From an uncultured Burkholderiales bacterium (GTDB lineage: Bacteria > Pseudomonadota > Gammaproteobacteria > Burkholderiales > Eutrophovitaceae): DNA of 64,000 nt. The DNA lies in NCBI GenBank assembly GCA_951812315.1, contig CATOSA010000008.1:62001-126000 (forward strand), read 5' to 3'. Shown in pieces: positions 40,119-50,445 of this stretch (positions within the stretch are counted from its first letter, which is position 1; each line of letters opens with the position of its first letter). The translations under genes and the position numbers were made by a program. Under the pieces are notes generated by a model, which was not told the origin of the DNA, did no database searches, and saw only the letters and a list, made by a program, of their open reading frames with translations.

Positions 40119-41057
40119 AGACTGTGTAAATAGTCTGGGGTTTTTGAGAAAATACCCGCACATTGTTGCGGGTATTTTTTTATGCACATTCAGGGACAAA
40201 GCCGGGATCAGGCGACGCTATTTCCGGAGCGGCTCGATGATCTGATAGGCCAGGACAATGCAGTCCGGGTGATCGACGCGTTTGTTGATACGCTAGATTT
40301 GAATGCACTTGGTTTTGCCCGCATGCAGCTTCAGGCCACGGACCGGCCACCGTACCACCCGGGTGATGTGTTAAAGCTGTATTTGTACGGCTATATGCAC
40401 CGAGTACGCAGCTCACGGTGTCTTGAGCGCGAGTGCCAGAAGAACCTCGAGGTTCTGTGGTTGCTGAACCGGCTGGCGCCAGATCACAAGACCATTGCCA
40501 ACTTCCGGGTGGACAACCGTGTGGCCCTGACGCGCGCGTGTGTCGGGCGTTCGTGCAGTTTTGCCGCTCGCAAGCGCTGTATGGCGGCGAGCAAATCGCG
40601 ATTGATGGCAGCAAGTTCAGGGCGGACAACAGCCGCAGCCGAGTCACACACAAGAAAGATCTGCAACAGCGAGTCAGCGGCCTGGATCGCAGGATCGGAG
40701 CGTGGCTCGATGCGCTCGAAGACAATGAGGACAATGATGACCAAGGGCCCAACGGCGGCGACACCCAAGGCGCTCTTGGCGCACTCAGGGCCGAGCGCGA
40801 GACCTTAACCGAACGCATCCGGGCGATGGACGATGCGCAAGTCTCGGCGCAGCCCGATACGGACGAGCAGGCGCGGGTGATGCCCCGCGGACATATTGGC
40901 TACAACGTACAAAGCACGGTCGATGGCAAGCACCGCCTGATCGTGGATGTGGACGTGGTACAAAATGCCAATGATTTGCAGCAGTTGTATCGCATGGCGC
41001 GACGCAGCCAACGCCAACTGCAGCGCGATCGGGTGCAGGTACTGGCCGATGCAGGCT

Positions 41058-41343
41058 TGTATGGTACATCCTGCACCTGAGGGTGCCGGGGTGGAGGGAC
41101 GATGCAGGCTATCTGCCGTAACCGGACAGACCGAACTAGCCATGTCCCCACTCTGTCTTTCTGAGCGTCGATTTGGGAAGCAGCGGCAAGTGTTTACGCA
41201 CCTGACCGCCGATAGAAACAAGCTAACGCGGCAAAGACAGCCCCCCTCGGCACGTTTAAGTGTACGGCGATACGGGCGGCTTGAGCACGGCGTTGTCCAT
41301 GTATGCAGCCGTTGTTGCCATTGGCCGTGGAAGTGGAGCTTAC
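41058..41343 (+). ncRNA. Putative bridge RNA region of the IS110 element
   Basis: The non-coding left end upstream of the transposase is where IS110-group elements (for example IS621) express a bridge RNA. CGATGCAGGCTAT at 41100-41112 is identical to 13 nt of the reconstructed target, covering the left flank, the CT core and two bases beyond, as a left target guide should. A weaker candidate for the right donor guide is ACAAG (41218-41222), complementary to CTTGT at the left junction. RNA ends and fold were not computed. Confidence 0.6.
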
Positions 41344-42291
41344 ATGTCTGATTCACACAAGAGCATCGAAGTCATCGGCGCGGACATTAGCCAGTGCGAA
41401 ATCGTTATTGCCTGGGCGCGCTCGCAGCGACCTTGCCAGCGTATTGCCAATAAGCGCGAGGCCATTGTGGTCTGGCTCAAACAACTTCCCGCAGGCTGTG
41501 TTATCGGCATGGAGGCCACGGGCCGGTTACATCAGCAGCTGGCTGATCTGGCTGCAGGACATGGACACGTCGTGTACGTCCTTAACCCCAAGCATGTAGC
41601 GTCTTACGCCAGGGGCGTGGGCCAGCGCGGCAAGACCGATCCAATGGACGCGGGCGTGATTGCCCGTTATGTCGTACCCAGCGCCTTGCAGCGCACGCTG
41701 CGTGATTTGATCAGCCAACGCGCGAGCGTCGTGCGTCATACTACGGCGCTGCGCCAGAGCATCCGGGCTACGGGCACGCGGTCCAACCGCGCCTTAAAGC
41801 GCGCGCATCAAGGCGCCTTGAAGAGCCTGAACACGCTGCTCGCCGAGCTCAACAACGAGCTCAAACGCGTCATTGCACACAACGATGAACTGGAGAACAA
41901 ACGCAAGCAACTGCAGCGCATTCGCGGCATTGGCTTTATCAACAGCGCGGCGTTGACCCATCGCTTCGATCACACGCCCTTTGCCAATAGCGATGCGGTG
42001 GTGGCCGCCTACGGATTGGACCCGCGCCCGAAGGATTCTGGTACTCATCAGGGCAAGCGGCGCCTGACCAAACAGGGCAATGCGGAGGATCGGCGGCTGA
42101 TCTACCTGGCTGGGCAAGCAGCGGCAAAGACAAAATTGTTCAAACCAATTTATCGCGCACTACTAGCCAGGGGCTTGGCAACCACCGAGGCCATTGTGAT
42201 CCTGGCCAGAAAGCTACTGCGCATCGCCTTTGCCATCTGGACTTCAGGACAACCGTTCAAGCCTGATATGGTCGGAAAAAAACCTTGCTAA
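41344..42291 (+). CDS. IS110-family transposase (DEDD recombinase)
   Basis: The start MSDSHKSIEVIGADISQCE at 41344 has GGAG nearby; a longer frame from 41260 runs through non-coding left-end sequence. The 315-residue protein has a RuvC-like domain with the acidic residues in IGADIS, GMEATGRLHQ and KTDPMDAGVIARY. A coiled-coil middle follows, then the Tnp-20 domain (RIRGIGFINSAALTHRF and GLDPRPKDSGTHQGKRRLTKQGN), where the DSG serine is the likely nucleophile. In this family the enzyme uses a bridge RNA to pair donor and target. Reading frame intact. Confidence 0.93.
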   Translation: MSDSHKSIEVIGADISQCEIVIAWARSQRPCQRIANKREAIVVWLKQLPAGCVIGMEATGRLHQQLADLAAGHGHVVYVLNPKHVASYARGVGQRGKTDPMDAGVIARYVVPSALQRTLRDLISQRASVVRHTTALRQSIRATGTRSNRALKRAHQGALKSLNTLLAELNNELKRVIAHNDELENKRKQLQRIRGIGFINSAALTHRFDHTPFANSDAVVAAYGLDPRPKDSGTHQGKRRLTKQGNAEDRRLIYLAGQAAAKTKLFKPIYRALLARGLATTEAIVILARKLLRIAFAIWTSGQPFKPDMVGKKPC

Positions 42292-42884
42292 AAACCATAG
42301 GAACTATTCCAATGGTCAGCTGCTAAAGCGCTGCCAGGCCCCCTATGTGCCGGTACAGCGCGCCACGAACAACCAAGGCGATGGCTGCTACTTCGACAAA
42401 TCGGAGTTTACCTACTGCGGCGAGGGCGATTACTACGAGTGCCCGGCCGGTGAGCACTTGCCAAAGAAGACCCAGTCGAACAAGCAGCGCCACTGGCTGT
42501 ACACCAGTGAGGCGTGCACGAACTGTCACATCAAGGCGCGGTGTACGGCCGCTAAGCAGCGCTGGGTGACGCGCCACTTCGAGGAAGACGTGCTTAACGA
42601 GGTCGCCGATCGCACCGCGGCCAATCCACTCATGATGCAACGGCGCAACGGCATGCTGGAACACCCATTTGGCACGCTCAAGCGGCGTATGGACGGCGGG
42701 CGTTTCCTGGTAAGAGGCATACAGAAGGTCAAAACCGAAATGGCATTGACCGTGACCGCTTATAACCTGACCCGTGCTATTAACATCCTGGGAACGAAGC
42801 AACTCTGCAAGGCACTGGCTATCTAATCACAAATGAAAAAGAGGCCACCTCGAACAAGATGGCCTCCGGGTTTTTACACAGCCT

Positions 42885-42902
42885 CGATTGCGGGCTTTTT
42901 TT
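42885..42902 (+). terminator. Right part of the split csp terminator
   Basis: GATTGCGGGC (42886-42895) followed by TTTTTTT is the 3' arm and T-run of the cold-shock gene's original terminator, displaced by the insertion. Confidence 0.85.
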
Positions 42903-42963
42903 CGCAGGCATTTCAAGACATTGAGCCGTGAATACGGTTTCCTATCAATGCCTTGGCAATTGA

Positions 42964-44208
42964 CTAAGCGCGCATGCGCTCGATCATCGCTTTACCGAAT
43001 CCGGAACATGAAACCTGCTCGGCAGTGTCGAGCAAACGGGCAAAATCGTATGTAACAACCCGGTCGGCGATGGCCGACTCGATTGACTTGATGATCAGGT
43101 CGGCCGCTTCGCCCCACCCCAGGTGGCGCAGCATCATTTCCGCCGACAGTATGAGCGACCCGGGATTGACGTAATCCCTGCCCGCATATTTCGGCGCAGT
43201 ACCGTGGGTTGCCTCGAACATCGCAACCGAATCCGACATATTGGCGCCGGGGGCGATTCCGATACCGCCCACCTGGGCTGCCAGCGCATCGGACACGTAA
43301 TCGCCGTTGAGGTTAAGCGTAGCAATCACGTCGTACTCCGCCGGTCGCAGCAGTATCTGTTGTAAAAATGCATCGGCAATGACGTCCTTGATCACAATTC
43401 CGCCCGGCAATTTCATCCAGGGACCACCGTCGAGAAATTCGGCATCAAATTCGCGTTTTGCCAGATCGTATCCCCAGTCGCGGAACGCGCCCTCGGTGAA
43501 CTTCATGATATTGCCCTTGTGCACCAGGGTTACCGATTCGCGCTTGTTGGCGATCGCGTACTGAATGGCCTTGCGCACCAGGCGCTCGGCACCTTCCTTC
43601 GATACCGGTTTCACGCCGATTCCCGACGTTTCCGGGAAGCGAATCTTCTTTACGCCCATTTCTGCGGTCAGAAATTCGATGACCTTGCGCGCCTCCGCAC
43701 TTTCCGCCTGCCATTCGATCCCGGCATAGATGTCTTCCGAGTTCTCGCGGAATATCACCATGTCCGTTTTTTCCGGCTGTTTGAGCGGGCTGGGCACACC
43801 TCGAAAATATCTGACGGGACGCAGACATACATACAAATCAAGCTGTTGACGCAATGCAACGTTGATCGACCGGATACCACCGCCGACCGGCGTAGTCAGT
43901 GGTCCCTTGATGGACACAACAAATTCTTTGGCGGCCTCCAGAGTTTCATCGGGTAACCACACGTTCTCGCCATACACTTTGCAGGACTTTTCGCCGGCAT
44001 ACATCTCCATCCAGATGATCTTGCGCTTGCCCCCATAGGCGGCATCCACCGCTGCATCAACAACCTTGAGCATGACCGGAGAAATATCGACGCCGGTTCC
44101 ATCGCCCTCGATGTACGGAATGATCGGATTGTCCGGAACATTCAGGGTAAAGTCCGAATTGACGCCGATTTTTTCGCCGTTGTCCGGCACTTTGATGTGT
44201 TTGTACAT
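42964..44208 (-). CDS. icd: NADP-dependent isocitrate dehydrogenase
   Basis: The 414-residue enzyme oxidises isocitrate to 2-oxoglutarate. [29 protein letters not shown] contains the substrate-binding Ser that AceK phosphorylates in enterics, and [26 protein letters not shown] is the metal and cofactor region. It competes with isocitrate lyase, encoded 950 bp upstream in the opposite direction, for isocitrate. No aceK is visible in the window. Its promoter side contains the 185-bp MITE. Confidence 0.96.
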   Translation of the reverse strand: MYKHIKVPDNGEKIGVNSDFTLNVPDNPIIPYIEGDGTGVDISPVMLKVVDAAVDAAYGGKRKIIWMEMYAGEKSCKVYGENVWLPDETLEAAKEFVVSIKGPLTTPVGGGIRSINVALRQQLDLYVCLRPVRYFRGVPSPLKQPEKTDMVIFRENSEDIYAGIEWQAESAEARKVIEFLTAEMGVKKIRFPETSGIGVKPVSKEGAERLVRKAIQYAIANKRESVTLVHKGNIMKFTEGAFRDWGYDLAKREFDAEFLDGGPWMKLPGGIVIKDVIADAFLQQILLRPAEYDVIATLNLNGDYVSDALAAQVGGIGIAPGANMSDSVAMFEATHGTAPKYAGRDYVNPGSLILSAEMMLRHLGWGEAADLIIKSIESAIADRVVTYDFARLLDTAEQVSCSGFGKAMIERMRA

Positions 44209-44250
44209 TCAGATTGCCTCTGTCTAGTGATTTACTGGTCTCTGGAAGCC

Positions 44251-44435
44251 CTAGCAGCCTGTCGGACTTAGGATGATTCTGCTGCAACGCTGGGAGAGCG
44301 GCCCATATTTCATCGATTTTTCCTTACATATTCCCGATATGCGCGTCAAAATCGCTAAAATCTGTACTCGCTCTCCCGGGGTTTAAATAGAACCGGTGTT
44401 TCGCTATCGAACACCTAAGTCCGACAGGCTGCTAG
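44251..44435. mobile_element. 185-bp MITE with CTAG-ended inverted repeats (copy 1)
   Basis: The ends are perfect 22-bp inverted repeats beginning CTAGCAGCCTGTCGGACT (44251-44272 and 44414-44435). The interior has no gene and includes CTGGGAGAGCGGCCCATATT, which recurs with one change in the second copy at 63644-63811. It lies between icd and aceA, 43 bp upstream of the icd start, so it probably affects or carries the icd promoter. The parent transposon is not in this window. Confidence 0.85.
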
Positions 44436-45160
44436 CGAGGCGCAACAAATGCACCAACACTGGTCCAAATCAAAGACGCGATTCTACATGCCGGTTGCCG
44501 CCAAGCCCCACGCGTAGCCGGTGAGAACTGGTGTGCGATCACTATCATTCGGTCCAGCCTGGCATTCGGTCCAGCCGAGCTGATGCCAAATAGCCGACGA
44601 GCATAAGCTACCCATAATTTGGTCGTTGCGGACGCATAACCCGCAATACAGCGCAAAAGCTGGACAAACGGTGGCTAACCGACTGCCGCAGAAGCGGATC
44701 CGGCCTGGCCAAATGAAACGGTGCAACACGTTGCCCGCCTCTACGCCGCAACAAATTAACTGCAATGCTGGACCGTAACATTTTCGGTCCGATGTTGCGA
44801 TCCATCATCAAATTTTGAAACAACATATCATAATCCGAAACGTATGGTTTGGTTGATCCATAGCTCACTGTTTATAAATGACTATATACGCATCAAAAAT
44901 TTTTGTTGCACCGCGATAGCCAATTGCTAGTCTTTGCCTTGATTGCATCCGCTGCGCGAAATACCTCCAGCCGCAGCGGGTCTTCCCGGATAGCCGCGAT
45001 CTGCGGTTTTCCCCAGGCAGGCCAGGACCTCTGGCCTCCACGCAGTCATGGGCTTTGTCCGCCGCCTGCTGCACCTGCTTTGGCCATCTGGCGAGCAGGT
45101 TCGACAGGTATCACGCGGACCTTACAACAACTGCACATGAATACCTTAAAGGAGTAACCC
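44436..45160 (+). other. Intergenic region upstream of aceA
   Basis: These 725 bp hold no supported gene; small open frames on both strands have no recognisable domain. CATTCGGTCCAGCC occurs twice in tandem with a 3-bp spacer (about 44547-44577). The aceA ribosome binding site AAAGGAG precedes the start. The region should contain the glyoxylate-bypass promoter, but no known operator was recognised. Confidence 0.45.
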
Positions 45161-46438
45161 ATGGATCGCGAAACGCAGATCGCAGAAATAGAGAAAGACT
45201 GGGCGGAAAATCCGCGCTGGAAAAACGTCAAACGTCCGTATTCGGGCGAAGATGTCAATCGACTACGTGGCTCAATAAGCATTGAACACACCCTGGCTCG
45301 ACGCGGCTCCGAGAAACTCTGGAACATGGTCAACAATGATCCGTTCGTCAATTCTCTCGGCGCACTCACCGGCAACCAGGCCATGCAGCAGGTGCGTGCC
45401 GGCCTCAAAGCCATTTATCTGTCTGGCTGGCAAGTCGCCGCAGACGCGAATCTCGCCGGCGAGATGTATCCCGACCAATCGCTTTATCCCGCCAACAGCG
45501 TGCCCGCGGTCGTACGAAGCATCAACAACGCGCTCATGCGCGCCGATCAACTCCATCACGCAGAAGGAAAAAACGAAATCGACTGGTTTGCTCCGATCGT
45601 TGCTGATGCTGAAGCTGGATTCGGTGGCGTGCTCAATGCGTTTGAATTGATGAAGTCGATGATCGAAGCAGGAGCGGCGGGCGTGCATTTCGAAGACCAG
45701 CTGGCATCCGCCAAGAAGTGCGGTCACATGGGCGGTAAAGTATTGGTACCGACGCAGGAAGCCGTTCAAAAACTCGTGGCGGCGCGCCTTGCTGCCGACA
45801 CCATGGGCGTGCCGACAGTACTACTCGCGCGTACTGATGCTGAGGCAGCCACGCTTGTAACATCCAACATCGACGAGAACGACAAACCATTCTGTACCGG
45901 CGAGCGCACTCCGGAAGGCTATTACCGCGTAATGAACGGTATCCAGCAGGCAATTTCACGTGGGCTCGCGTATGCACCCTACGCTGATCTGATCTGGTGC
46001 GAAACTGGCACGCCGGATCTTGCCTTCGCGAAACAGTTCGCCGAGGCGATCCATCGCCAGTACCCGGAACAACTGCTTGCCTACAACTGCTCGCCTTCGT
46101 TCAACTGGAAGAAGAATCTGGACGATGCAACCATCGGCAAGTTCCAGCGCGAACTTGGTGCCATGGGTTACAAGTTCCAGTTCATCACGCTCGCCGGATT
46201 TCACGCGCTCAACTACGGCATGTTCGAGCTTGCGCAAGGTTACGCCCGCGACAACATGACAGCCTACGTAAAACTTCAGCAGGCCGAGTTTGCCGCGGAA
46301 TCGGAAGGCTATACAGCAACCAAGCACCAGCGCGAAGTCGGAACAAGCTACTTTGACAACGTCGTGCAAGTGATTCAGTCCGGCCAATCCTCGGTCACTG
46401 CACTCACCGGCTCGACCGAAGAAGCCCAATTCGCCTGA
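45161..46438 (+). CDS. aceA: Isocitrate lyase
   Basis: AceA splits isocitrate into succinate and glyoxylate. The 425-residue protein has the active-site loop [17 protein letters not shown] with the catalytic Cys, upstream DAEAGFGG for magnesium and [14 protein letters not shown] near the C-terminal side. AAGGAG precedes the ATG. A terminator separates it from the malate synthase gene, so the two bypass genes may have separate promoters. Confidence 0.97.
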   Translation: MDRETQIAEIEKDWAENPRWKNVKRPYSGEDVNRLRGSISIEHTLARRGSEKLWNMVNNDPFVNSLGALTGNQAMQQVRAGLKAIYLSGWQVAADANLAGEMYPDQSLYPANSVPAVVRSINNALMRADQLHHAEGKNEIDWFAPIVADAEAGFGGVLNAFELMKSMIEAGAAGVHFEDQLASAKKCGHMGGKVLVPTQEAVQKLVAARLAADTMGVPTVLLARTDAEAATLVTSNIDENDKPFCTGERTPEGYYRVMNGIQQAISRGLAYAPYADLIWCETGTPDLAFAKQFAEAIHRQYPEQLLAYNCSPSFNWKKNLDDATIGKFQRELGAMGYKFQFITLAGFHALNYGMFELAQGYARDNMTAYVKLQQAEFAAESEGYTATKHQREVGTSYFDNVVQVIQSGQSSVTALTGSTEEAQFA

Positions 46439-46450
46439 GCCACTGATCGA

Positions 46451-46493
46451 ATGCCTGCTGGTACTTCTGTGCCGGCGGGCATTCAGATTTTTT
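46451..46493 (+). terminator. Rho-independent terminator of aceA
   Basis: ATGCCTGCTGGTAC (46451-46464) pairs with GTGCCGGCGGGCAT (46469-46482), 14 bp including G-U pairs, loop TTCT, followed after CAGA by six T residues. Confidence 0.85.
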
Positions 46494-46690
46494 GTCTGCA
46501 CCGCGCACGGGCGTGCAACGCGCCATAGCAGCAATGAGAACCCGGGCACCTTTGCGACGCAAAATCCTCCAGCACATCACACGCCCGAGTCGCACAACCT
46601 GGGTCGCAATGCCACTGCGGCGTTATACTTCCGGCCTGACAAAACACTAAAACCGCGTTTCACATTACGCAAATTATTGCTGGAGACCGC

Positions 46691-48307
46691 ATGACTCAGT
46701 ACACGACCCCGGCGGGAATGAACATCACCGGTAGCTTCAAGCCGGAGTACGCGGACATTCTCACCCCCGACGCGCTCGAATTTCTTGCAAATCTGCATCG
46801 CCAGTTCGACGCACGCCGCCTAGAACTGCTTGACCGGCGCGCGCAGCGCCAGAAAGAGCTTGACGCCGGAAAGCTACCCGACTTTTTGCCCGAAACGCAG
46901 CCGATTCGCGAAGCGGACTGGACAGTGTCACCAGTTCCCGCAGACCTGCAGGATCGCCGTACCGAAATTACCGGACCGACAGATCGCAAAATGGTCATTA
47001 ACGCGTTGAACTCCGGTGCAAAGATGTATATGGCGGACTTCGAGGACTCGAATACACCGACCTGGAGCAATCAAGTCCTTGGACAGGTCAACATGCGCGA
47101 TGCCGTGCGCAAGACGATCAGTTTCACCAGCCCGGAAGGCAAACAATACGATCTTGGCAGCAACATCGCGACGCTTTTGGTACGGCCGCGAGGCTGGCAT
47201 CTGCCCGAACAGCACGTTGTCGTTGACGGCCAGCCGATGTCGGGTGCGCTGTTCGATTTCGGCCTCTATTTCTTTCACAATGCCAAGGAACGCATCGCTC
47301 AGAGCTCCGGCATATATCTTTATCTGCCGAAGATGGAATCTCATCTGGAGGCACGGCTGTGGAATGACGCGTTTGTCTTTTCCCAGAAAGAACTTGGCGT
47401 ACCGCAAGGTACAGTGAAAGCCACTGTACTGATCGAGACCATTCTGGCGGCATTCGAAATGGACGAGATCCTTTACGAACTGCGCGAACACTCGGCTGGC
47501 TTGAACTGCGGCCGCTGGGACTACATATTCAGTTGCATCAAGAAATTCCGGAATCGTGAAGATTTCATGCTGGCGGATCGAAACCTGGTAACCATGACCA
47601 GTCCATTCATGCGCGCCTATTCACTGCTGCTGATCAAGACCTGTCACAAGCGCGGCGCGTTCGCAATGGGCGGGATGGCGGCACAGATTCCGATCAAGAA
47701 TGACCCGTCGGCAAACGACGCTGCAATGGCCAAGGTTCGCGCTGACAAGGAACGTGAAGCTAACGACGGACACGACGGCACCTGGGTTGCCCACCCGGGA
47801 CTGGTAGCAATGGCGCAGGAAGCGTTTGACAAAGCGATGACGACACCGAATCAGATCGCCAAGCAGCGTCCTGACGTCAACATGTTGGCAAGTGATCTGC
47901 TCGACTTCAAACCACAGGGACCGATTACCGAAAACGGCCTGCGCATGAACATCAACATCGGCATTCAGTACATGGGCGCATGGCTTGCCGGAACCGGCTG
48001 CGTACCAATATTTAATCTCATGGAAGATGCCGCTACTGCGGAAATTTCTCGTGCCCAGATCTGGCACTGGATACGCAGTCCCAGGGGCGTGCTCGATGAC
48101 GGGCGTGAAGTCACCAGGGAATTGTTCAGCGAACTGGTGCCGCAGGAGCTGGCAAAAGTTCGAGAAATGCTTGGCGACCAGGGATATGCGCGCGGAAAGT
48201 ACGAGGAAGGCGCGAAGATGTTCGAGGAGCTGACCTTGGACGAGAACTTTGTCGAATTTCTGACCTTACCCGCCTATGACTATGTAGTTTCACATGAGAA
48301 CGCATAG
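46691..48307 (+). CDS. aceB: Malate synthase A
   Basis: AceB joins glyoxylate and acetyl-CoA to malate, completing the bypass with AceA. The 538-residue length and sequence fit isoform [49 protein letters not shown] with catalytic acid and Arg residues, and [20 protein letters not shown]-like segment ([19 protein letters not shown]). GGAG lies upstream. Reading frame intact. Confidence 0.96.
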   Translation: MTQYTTPAGMNITGSFKPEYADILTPDALEFLANLHRQFDARRLELLDRRAQRQKELDAGKLPDFLPETQPIREADWTVSPVPADLQDRRTEITGPTDRKMVINALNSGAKMYMADFEDSNTPTWSNQVLGQVNMRDAVRKTISFTSPEGKQYDLGSNIATLLVRPRGWHLPEQHVVVDGQPMSGALFDFGLYFFHNAKERIAQSSGIYLYLPKMESHLEARLWNDAFVFSQKELGVPQGTVKATVLIETILAAFEMDEILYELREHSAGLNCGRWDYIFSCIKKFRNREDFMLADRNLVTMTSPFMRAYSLLLIKTCHKRGAFAMGGMAAQIPIKNDPSANDAAMAKVRADKEREANDGHDGTWVAHPGLVAMAQEAFDKAMTTPNQIAKQRPDVNMLASDLLDFKPQGPITENGLRMNINIGIQYMGAWLAGTGCVPIFNLMEDAATAEISRAQIWHWIRSPRGVLDDGREVTRELFSELVPQELAKVREMLGDQGYARGKYEEGAKMFEELTLDENFVEFLTLPAYDYVVSHENA

Positions 48308-48655
48308 CGGGAATAAACTAAGCCCCCGCGGAACGTAATCAACCAAGCGACAGGTTCCGGCTCAGAAAGACAGGACGTCACTTCTTGCTTTGATCAATTT
48401 GTCATGTTCAGATTTCCGCGCTCGCCATTTCGGATCTCCGCGCTCGTCAAGAAGAACGCCTCGGCGTATTTTTTCGATCAGCCGTCATATAATTCGACCC
48501 GAGCTCGTGTGGACAAGACAATAGACACATTCTGACAATGCTTACCATTTCCACATCAAGGCAGCGACGTTCGCTGCCTTGTTTTTATATGCTCCGGTCG
48601 CCCGGGATCGAAATCCCGGACACAATCGGGCACGATCGGCCGGTGCTTACCTGAT
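48308..48655 (+). other. Intergenic with terminator (48558-48586)
   Basis: No gene is seen in these 348 bp. A clear terminator, AAGGCAGCGA/TCGCTGCCTT with a CGT loop and five T residues after a G, lies at 48558-48586, 250 bp after aceB. The distance suggests it ends a small undetected transcript or a long aceB 3' UTR. Confidence 0.6.
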
Positions 48656-49102
48656 ATGGTCTGCAAACCCGACGTCACCGTTGCATGTGTCATCGAGCGC
48701 GAAGGTCGATTTCTTCTCGTAGAAGAGGAAACCGGCGATGGATTGCGGCTAAATCAGCCAGCTGGTCATCTGGAACCGAATGAATCGATTGTCGACGCTG
48801 TAGTACGCGAAACGCTCGAGGAAACAGCCTACGACTTTGCACCGAAACAGCTCATCGGCGTCTACCGCTGGACCAAGCCGGCGGGGAACCTGGGTTACCT
48901 GCGTTTTACGTTCTCGGGTGAACTCGGCAAGCACCATGCAGAACGTTCGCTTGACACCGGCATCGTGCGTGCACTGTGGTTGAGCAAGGACGAAATTCTT
49001 GCCAGCGCCGATCGCCACCGAAGCCCACTCGTTGTTCGCTGCGTTGAAGACTATCTCACCGGGAAGCGTTACGCGATTGACGCGTTGATCGACTGCGCCT
49101 AG
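48656..49102 (+). CDS. nudJ: Nudix hydrolase NudJ-like
   Basis: The 148-residue protein has a Nudix box, GHLEPNESIVDAVVRETLEETAYDF, with the metal-binding REtlEE core. Its position directly upstream of mnmA matches nudJ (phosphatase on thiamine precursors and nucleotides in E. coli); the exact substrate is not visible. The ATG follows CTGAT, with a poor ribosome binding site. The stop TAG lies in CCTAGCAGCCTGCGCC, again matching the first bases of the MITE end. Confidence 0.87.
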   Translation: MVCKPDVTVACVIEREGRFLLVEEETGDGLRLNQPAGHLEPNESIVDAVVRETLEETAYDFAPKQLIGVYRWTKPAGNLGYLRFTFSGELGKHHAERSLDTGIVRALWLSKDEILASADRHRSPLVVRCVEDYLTGKRYAIDALIDCA

Positions 49103-49170
49103 CAGCCTGCGCCAAATCAGTAGAAAATTAAGGTTGTGAAACACGTTCTGCAGCCAGATTCGTTTCGCCA

Positions 49171-50280
49171 ATGGCAAAACAAAAAATAATTGTCGGATTA
49201 TCCGGCGGCGTCGATTCGTCGGTTGCCGCCTGGCTGCTCAAGGAGCAGGGATTCGAAGTGATCGGCCTGTTCATGAAGAACTGGGAAGATGACGATGATG
49301 ATGAATACTGCTCGTCACGGCAGGATCTGATCGATGCTGTGTCGGTTGCTGATCTGATCGGCATTGACATCGAGTCGGTCAACTTTTCGGCTGAATACAA
49401 GGATCGTGTGTTCAACAATTTTCTGACGGAATACAAGGCGGGACGCACCCCTAATCCCGATGTCCTGTGTAACGCCGAGATCAAGTTTCGCGCCTTCCTC
49501 GATCACGCCGTGGGTTTGGGTGCCGACGCCATTGCAACCGGCCACTACGTCCAGGTCCGGGAAGTTGACGGCCGATACGAACTTCTCAAAGCCGAGGACG
49601 GCACCAAGGACCAAAGTTATTTTCTGCACCGGCTCAATCAGGAGCAGCTTTCCAGAACACGCTTTCCGTTAGGCCAGATATACAAGCGTGACGTTCGCAA
49701 ACTCGCAGAGAAACTGGGCTTGCCGAACTTCGATAAAAAGGACTCAACCGGTATCTGCTTTATCGGCGAACGGCCATTCAGGGAATTTCTCGGCCGTTAT
49801 CTTCCGGACCGTCCGGGCGACATTGTCACGATTGAGGGCGAGACGATCGGCGCGCACTCGGGACTGATGTACTACACCATCGGTCAGCGTCACGGAATCG
49901 GAATCGGAGGTGAAGGCGAGCCATGGTATGTCGCTGAAAAAGACGTCGATGCCAATCGTCTTGTTGTCGTTCAGGGGCATGATCATCCATCACTGCTATC
50001 GAGCGCCCTTGTCGCAACCGACCTGAGCTGGATTAGCGGTAGGGCGCCACACACGCAGTGGGTATATGGTGCTAAATCCCGCTACCGGCAAAAAGACGCA
50101 CCATGCGCAGTAGAAACGGTAGACCAGGTCAGCTGCGAAGTACGTTTCGCCGAACCGCAGTGGGCTGTAACGCCGGGACAATCAGTGGTCGTGTACGAAT
50201 CGCGGGTGTGCCTTGGGGGCGGGATCATTGAGCAAGCGATTCCGCTCGACGAAGCACTGCCTGCCAGGAACGCCGCATAG
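49171..50280 (+). CDS. mnmA: tRNA-specific 2-thiouridylase
   Basis: MnmA thiolates U34 of tRNA-Lys, -Glu and -Gln. The 369-residue protein has PP-loop [13 protein letters not shown], the first catalytic Cys in [12 protein letters not shown] and the second in [12 protein letters not shown]. All motifs are intact. It follows nudJ. In many relatives hflD and purB come next; here purB is present further on, but hflD is missing and an opposite-strand glycosylase-like gene takes its place. Confidence 0.96.
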   Translation: MAKQKIIVGLSGGVDSSVAAWLLKEQGFEVIGLFMKNWEDDDDDEYCSSRQDLIDAVSVADLIGIDIESVNFSAEYKDRVFNNFLTEYKAGRTPNPDVLCNAEIKFRAFLDHAVGLGADAIATGHYVQVREVDGRYELLKAEDGTKDQSYFLHRLNQEQLSRTRFPLGQIYKRDVRKLAEKLGLPNFDKKDSTGICFIGERPFREFLGRYLPDRPGDIVTIEGETIGAHSGLMYYTIGQRHGIGIGGEGEPWYVAEKDVDANRLVVVQGHDHPSLLSSALVATDLSWISGRAPHTQWVYGAKSRYRQKDAPCAVETVDQVSCEVRFAEPQWAVTPGQSVVVYESRVCLGGGIIEQAIPLDEALPARNAA

Positions 50281-50445
50281 GAATCGTTGTACAACGCAAG
50301 CGCTGATTCTTTACTTACCGGTGGGACCATCAAGGCGTAATCCGGCCCGAACAGCAAGGTCGCATCGCACCTGTATGGCGACGCATGTTGCGCATGGTTG
50401 GCACGCCGACTCCGATATGGCGCGACGCGCAACTCTTGTTACGCC

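Larger units (their letters stand above)
41058..42303 (+). mobile_element. IS110-family insertion sequence nested in IS1182
   Basis: The element is bounded by CT dinucleotides (41056-41057 and 42304-42305); deleting it with one CT gives an unbroken host frame. It has no terminal inverted repeats, a long non-coding left end (about 286 bp) and a short right end (12 bp after the transposase stop). This architecture matches the IS110 group, where the left end encodes a bridge RNA. The transposase is intact, so this element may be active. Confidence 0.85.
40182..42826 (+). pseudogene. IS1182-family transposase, frameshifted and interrupted
   Basis: The N-terminal part reads RLDDLIGQDNAVRVIDAFVD and YHPGDVLKLYLYGYMH, typical of IS1182 DDE transposases. 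A CG-dinucleotide run (GCGCGCG at about 40532-40538) carries a likely two-base expansion that shifts the frame. The next frame gives FVQFCRSQALYGGEQIAIDGS and GHIGYNVQSTVDGKH, ending at VLADAG. The gene resumes at 42306 as YSNGQLLKRCQAPYVPVQ through HPFGTLKRRMDGGRFLVRG to 42826. Joining across the inserted IS110 restores ADAGYSNGQ, a conserved family motif. Two lesions make it inactive. Confidence 0.88.
40119..42884 (+). mobile_element. IS1182-like element, interrupted by IS110
   Basis: Terminal inverted repeats AGACTGTGTAAA (40119-40130) and its near complement TTTACACAGCCT (42873-42884) match at 11 of 12 positions. A possible 6-bp target duplication CGATTG flanks the element. Inside the left end a terminator-like hairpin TACCCGCA/TGCGGGTA with a T-run (40151-40181) precedes the transposase. 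Another hairpin, GAGGCCA/TGGCCTC (42841-42866), follows it. Without the nested IS110 the element is about 1.5 kb. The transposase is frameshifted and interrupted, so the copy cannot transpose by itself. Confidence 0.85.

Noticed and set aside
40180-40818. 212-codon frame opposite the IS1182 transposase
   Set aside because: Antisense shadow; the plus strand encodes a recognisable transposase.
41061-41065. ATGGT repeated at 41061 and 42312 as a 5-bp target duplication of the IS110
   Set aside because: Cutting there also gives an open frame but yields LYGQ instead of the conserved ADAGYSNGQ; the CT-core solution fits the family motif and the guide match better.
44865-45074. Small minus-strand frame upstream of aceA
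   Set aside because: No similarity recognised and no ribosome binding site; left as intergenic.
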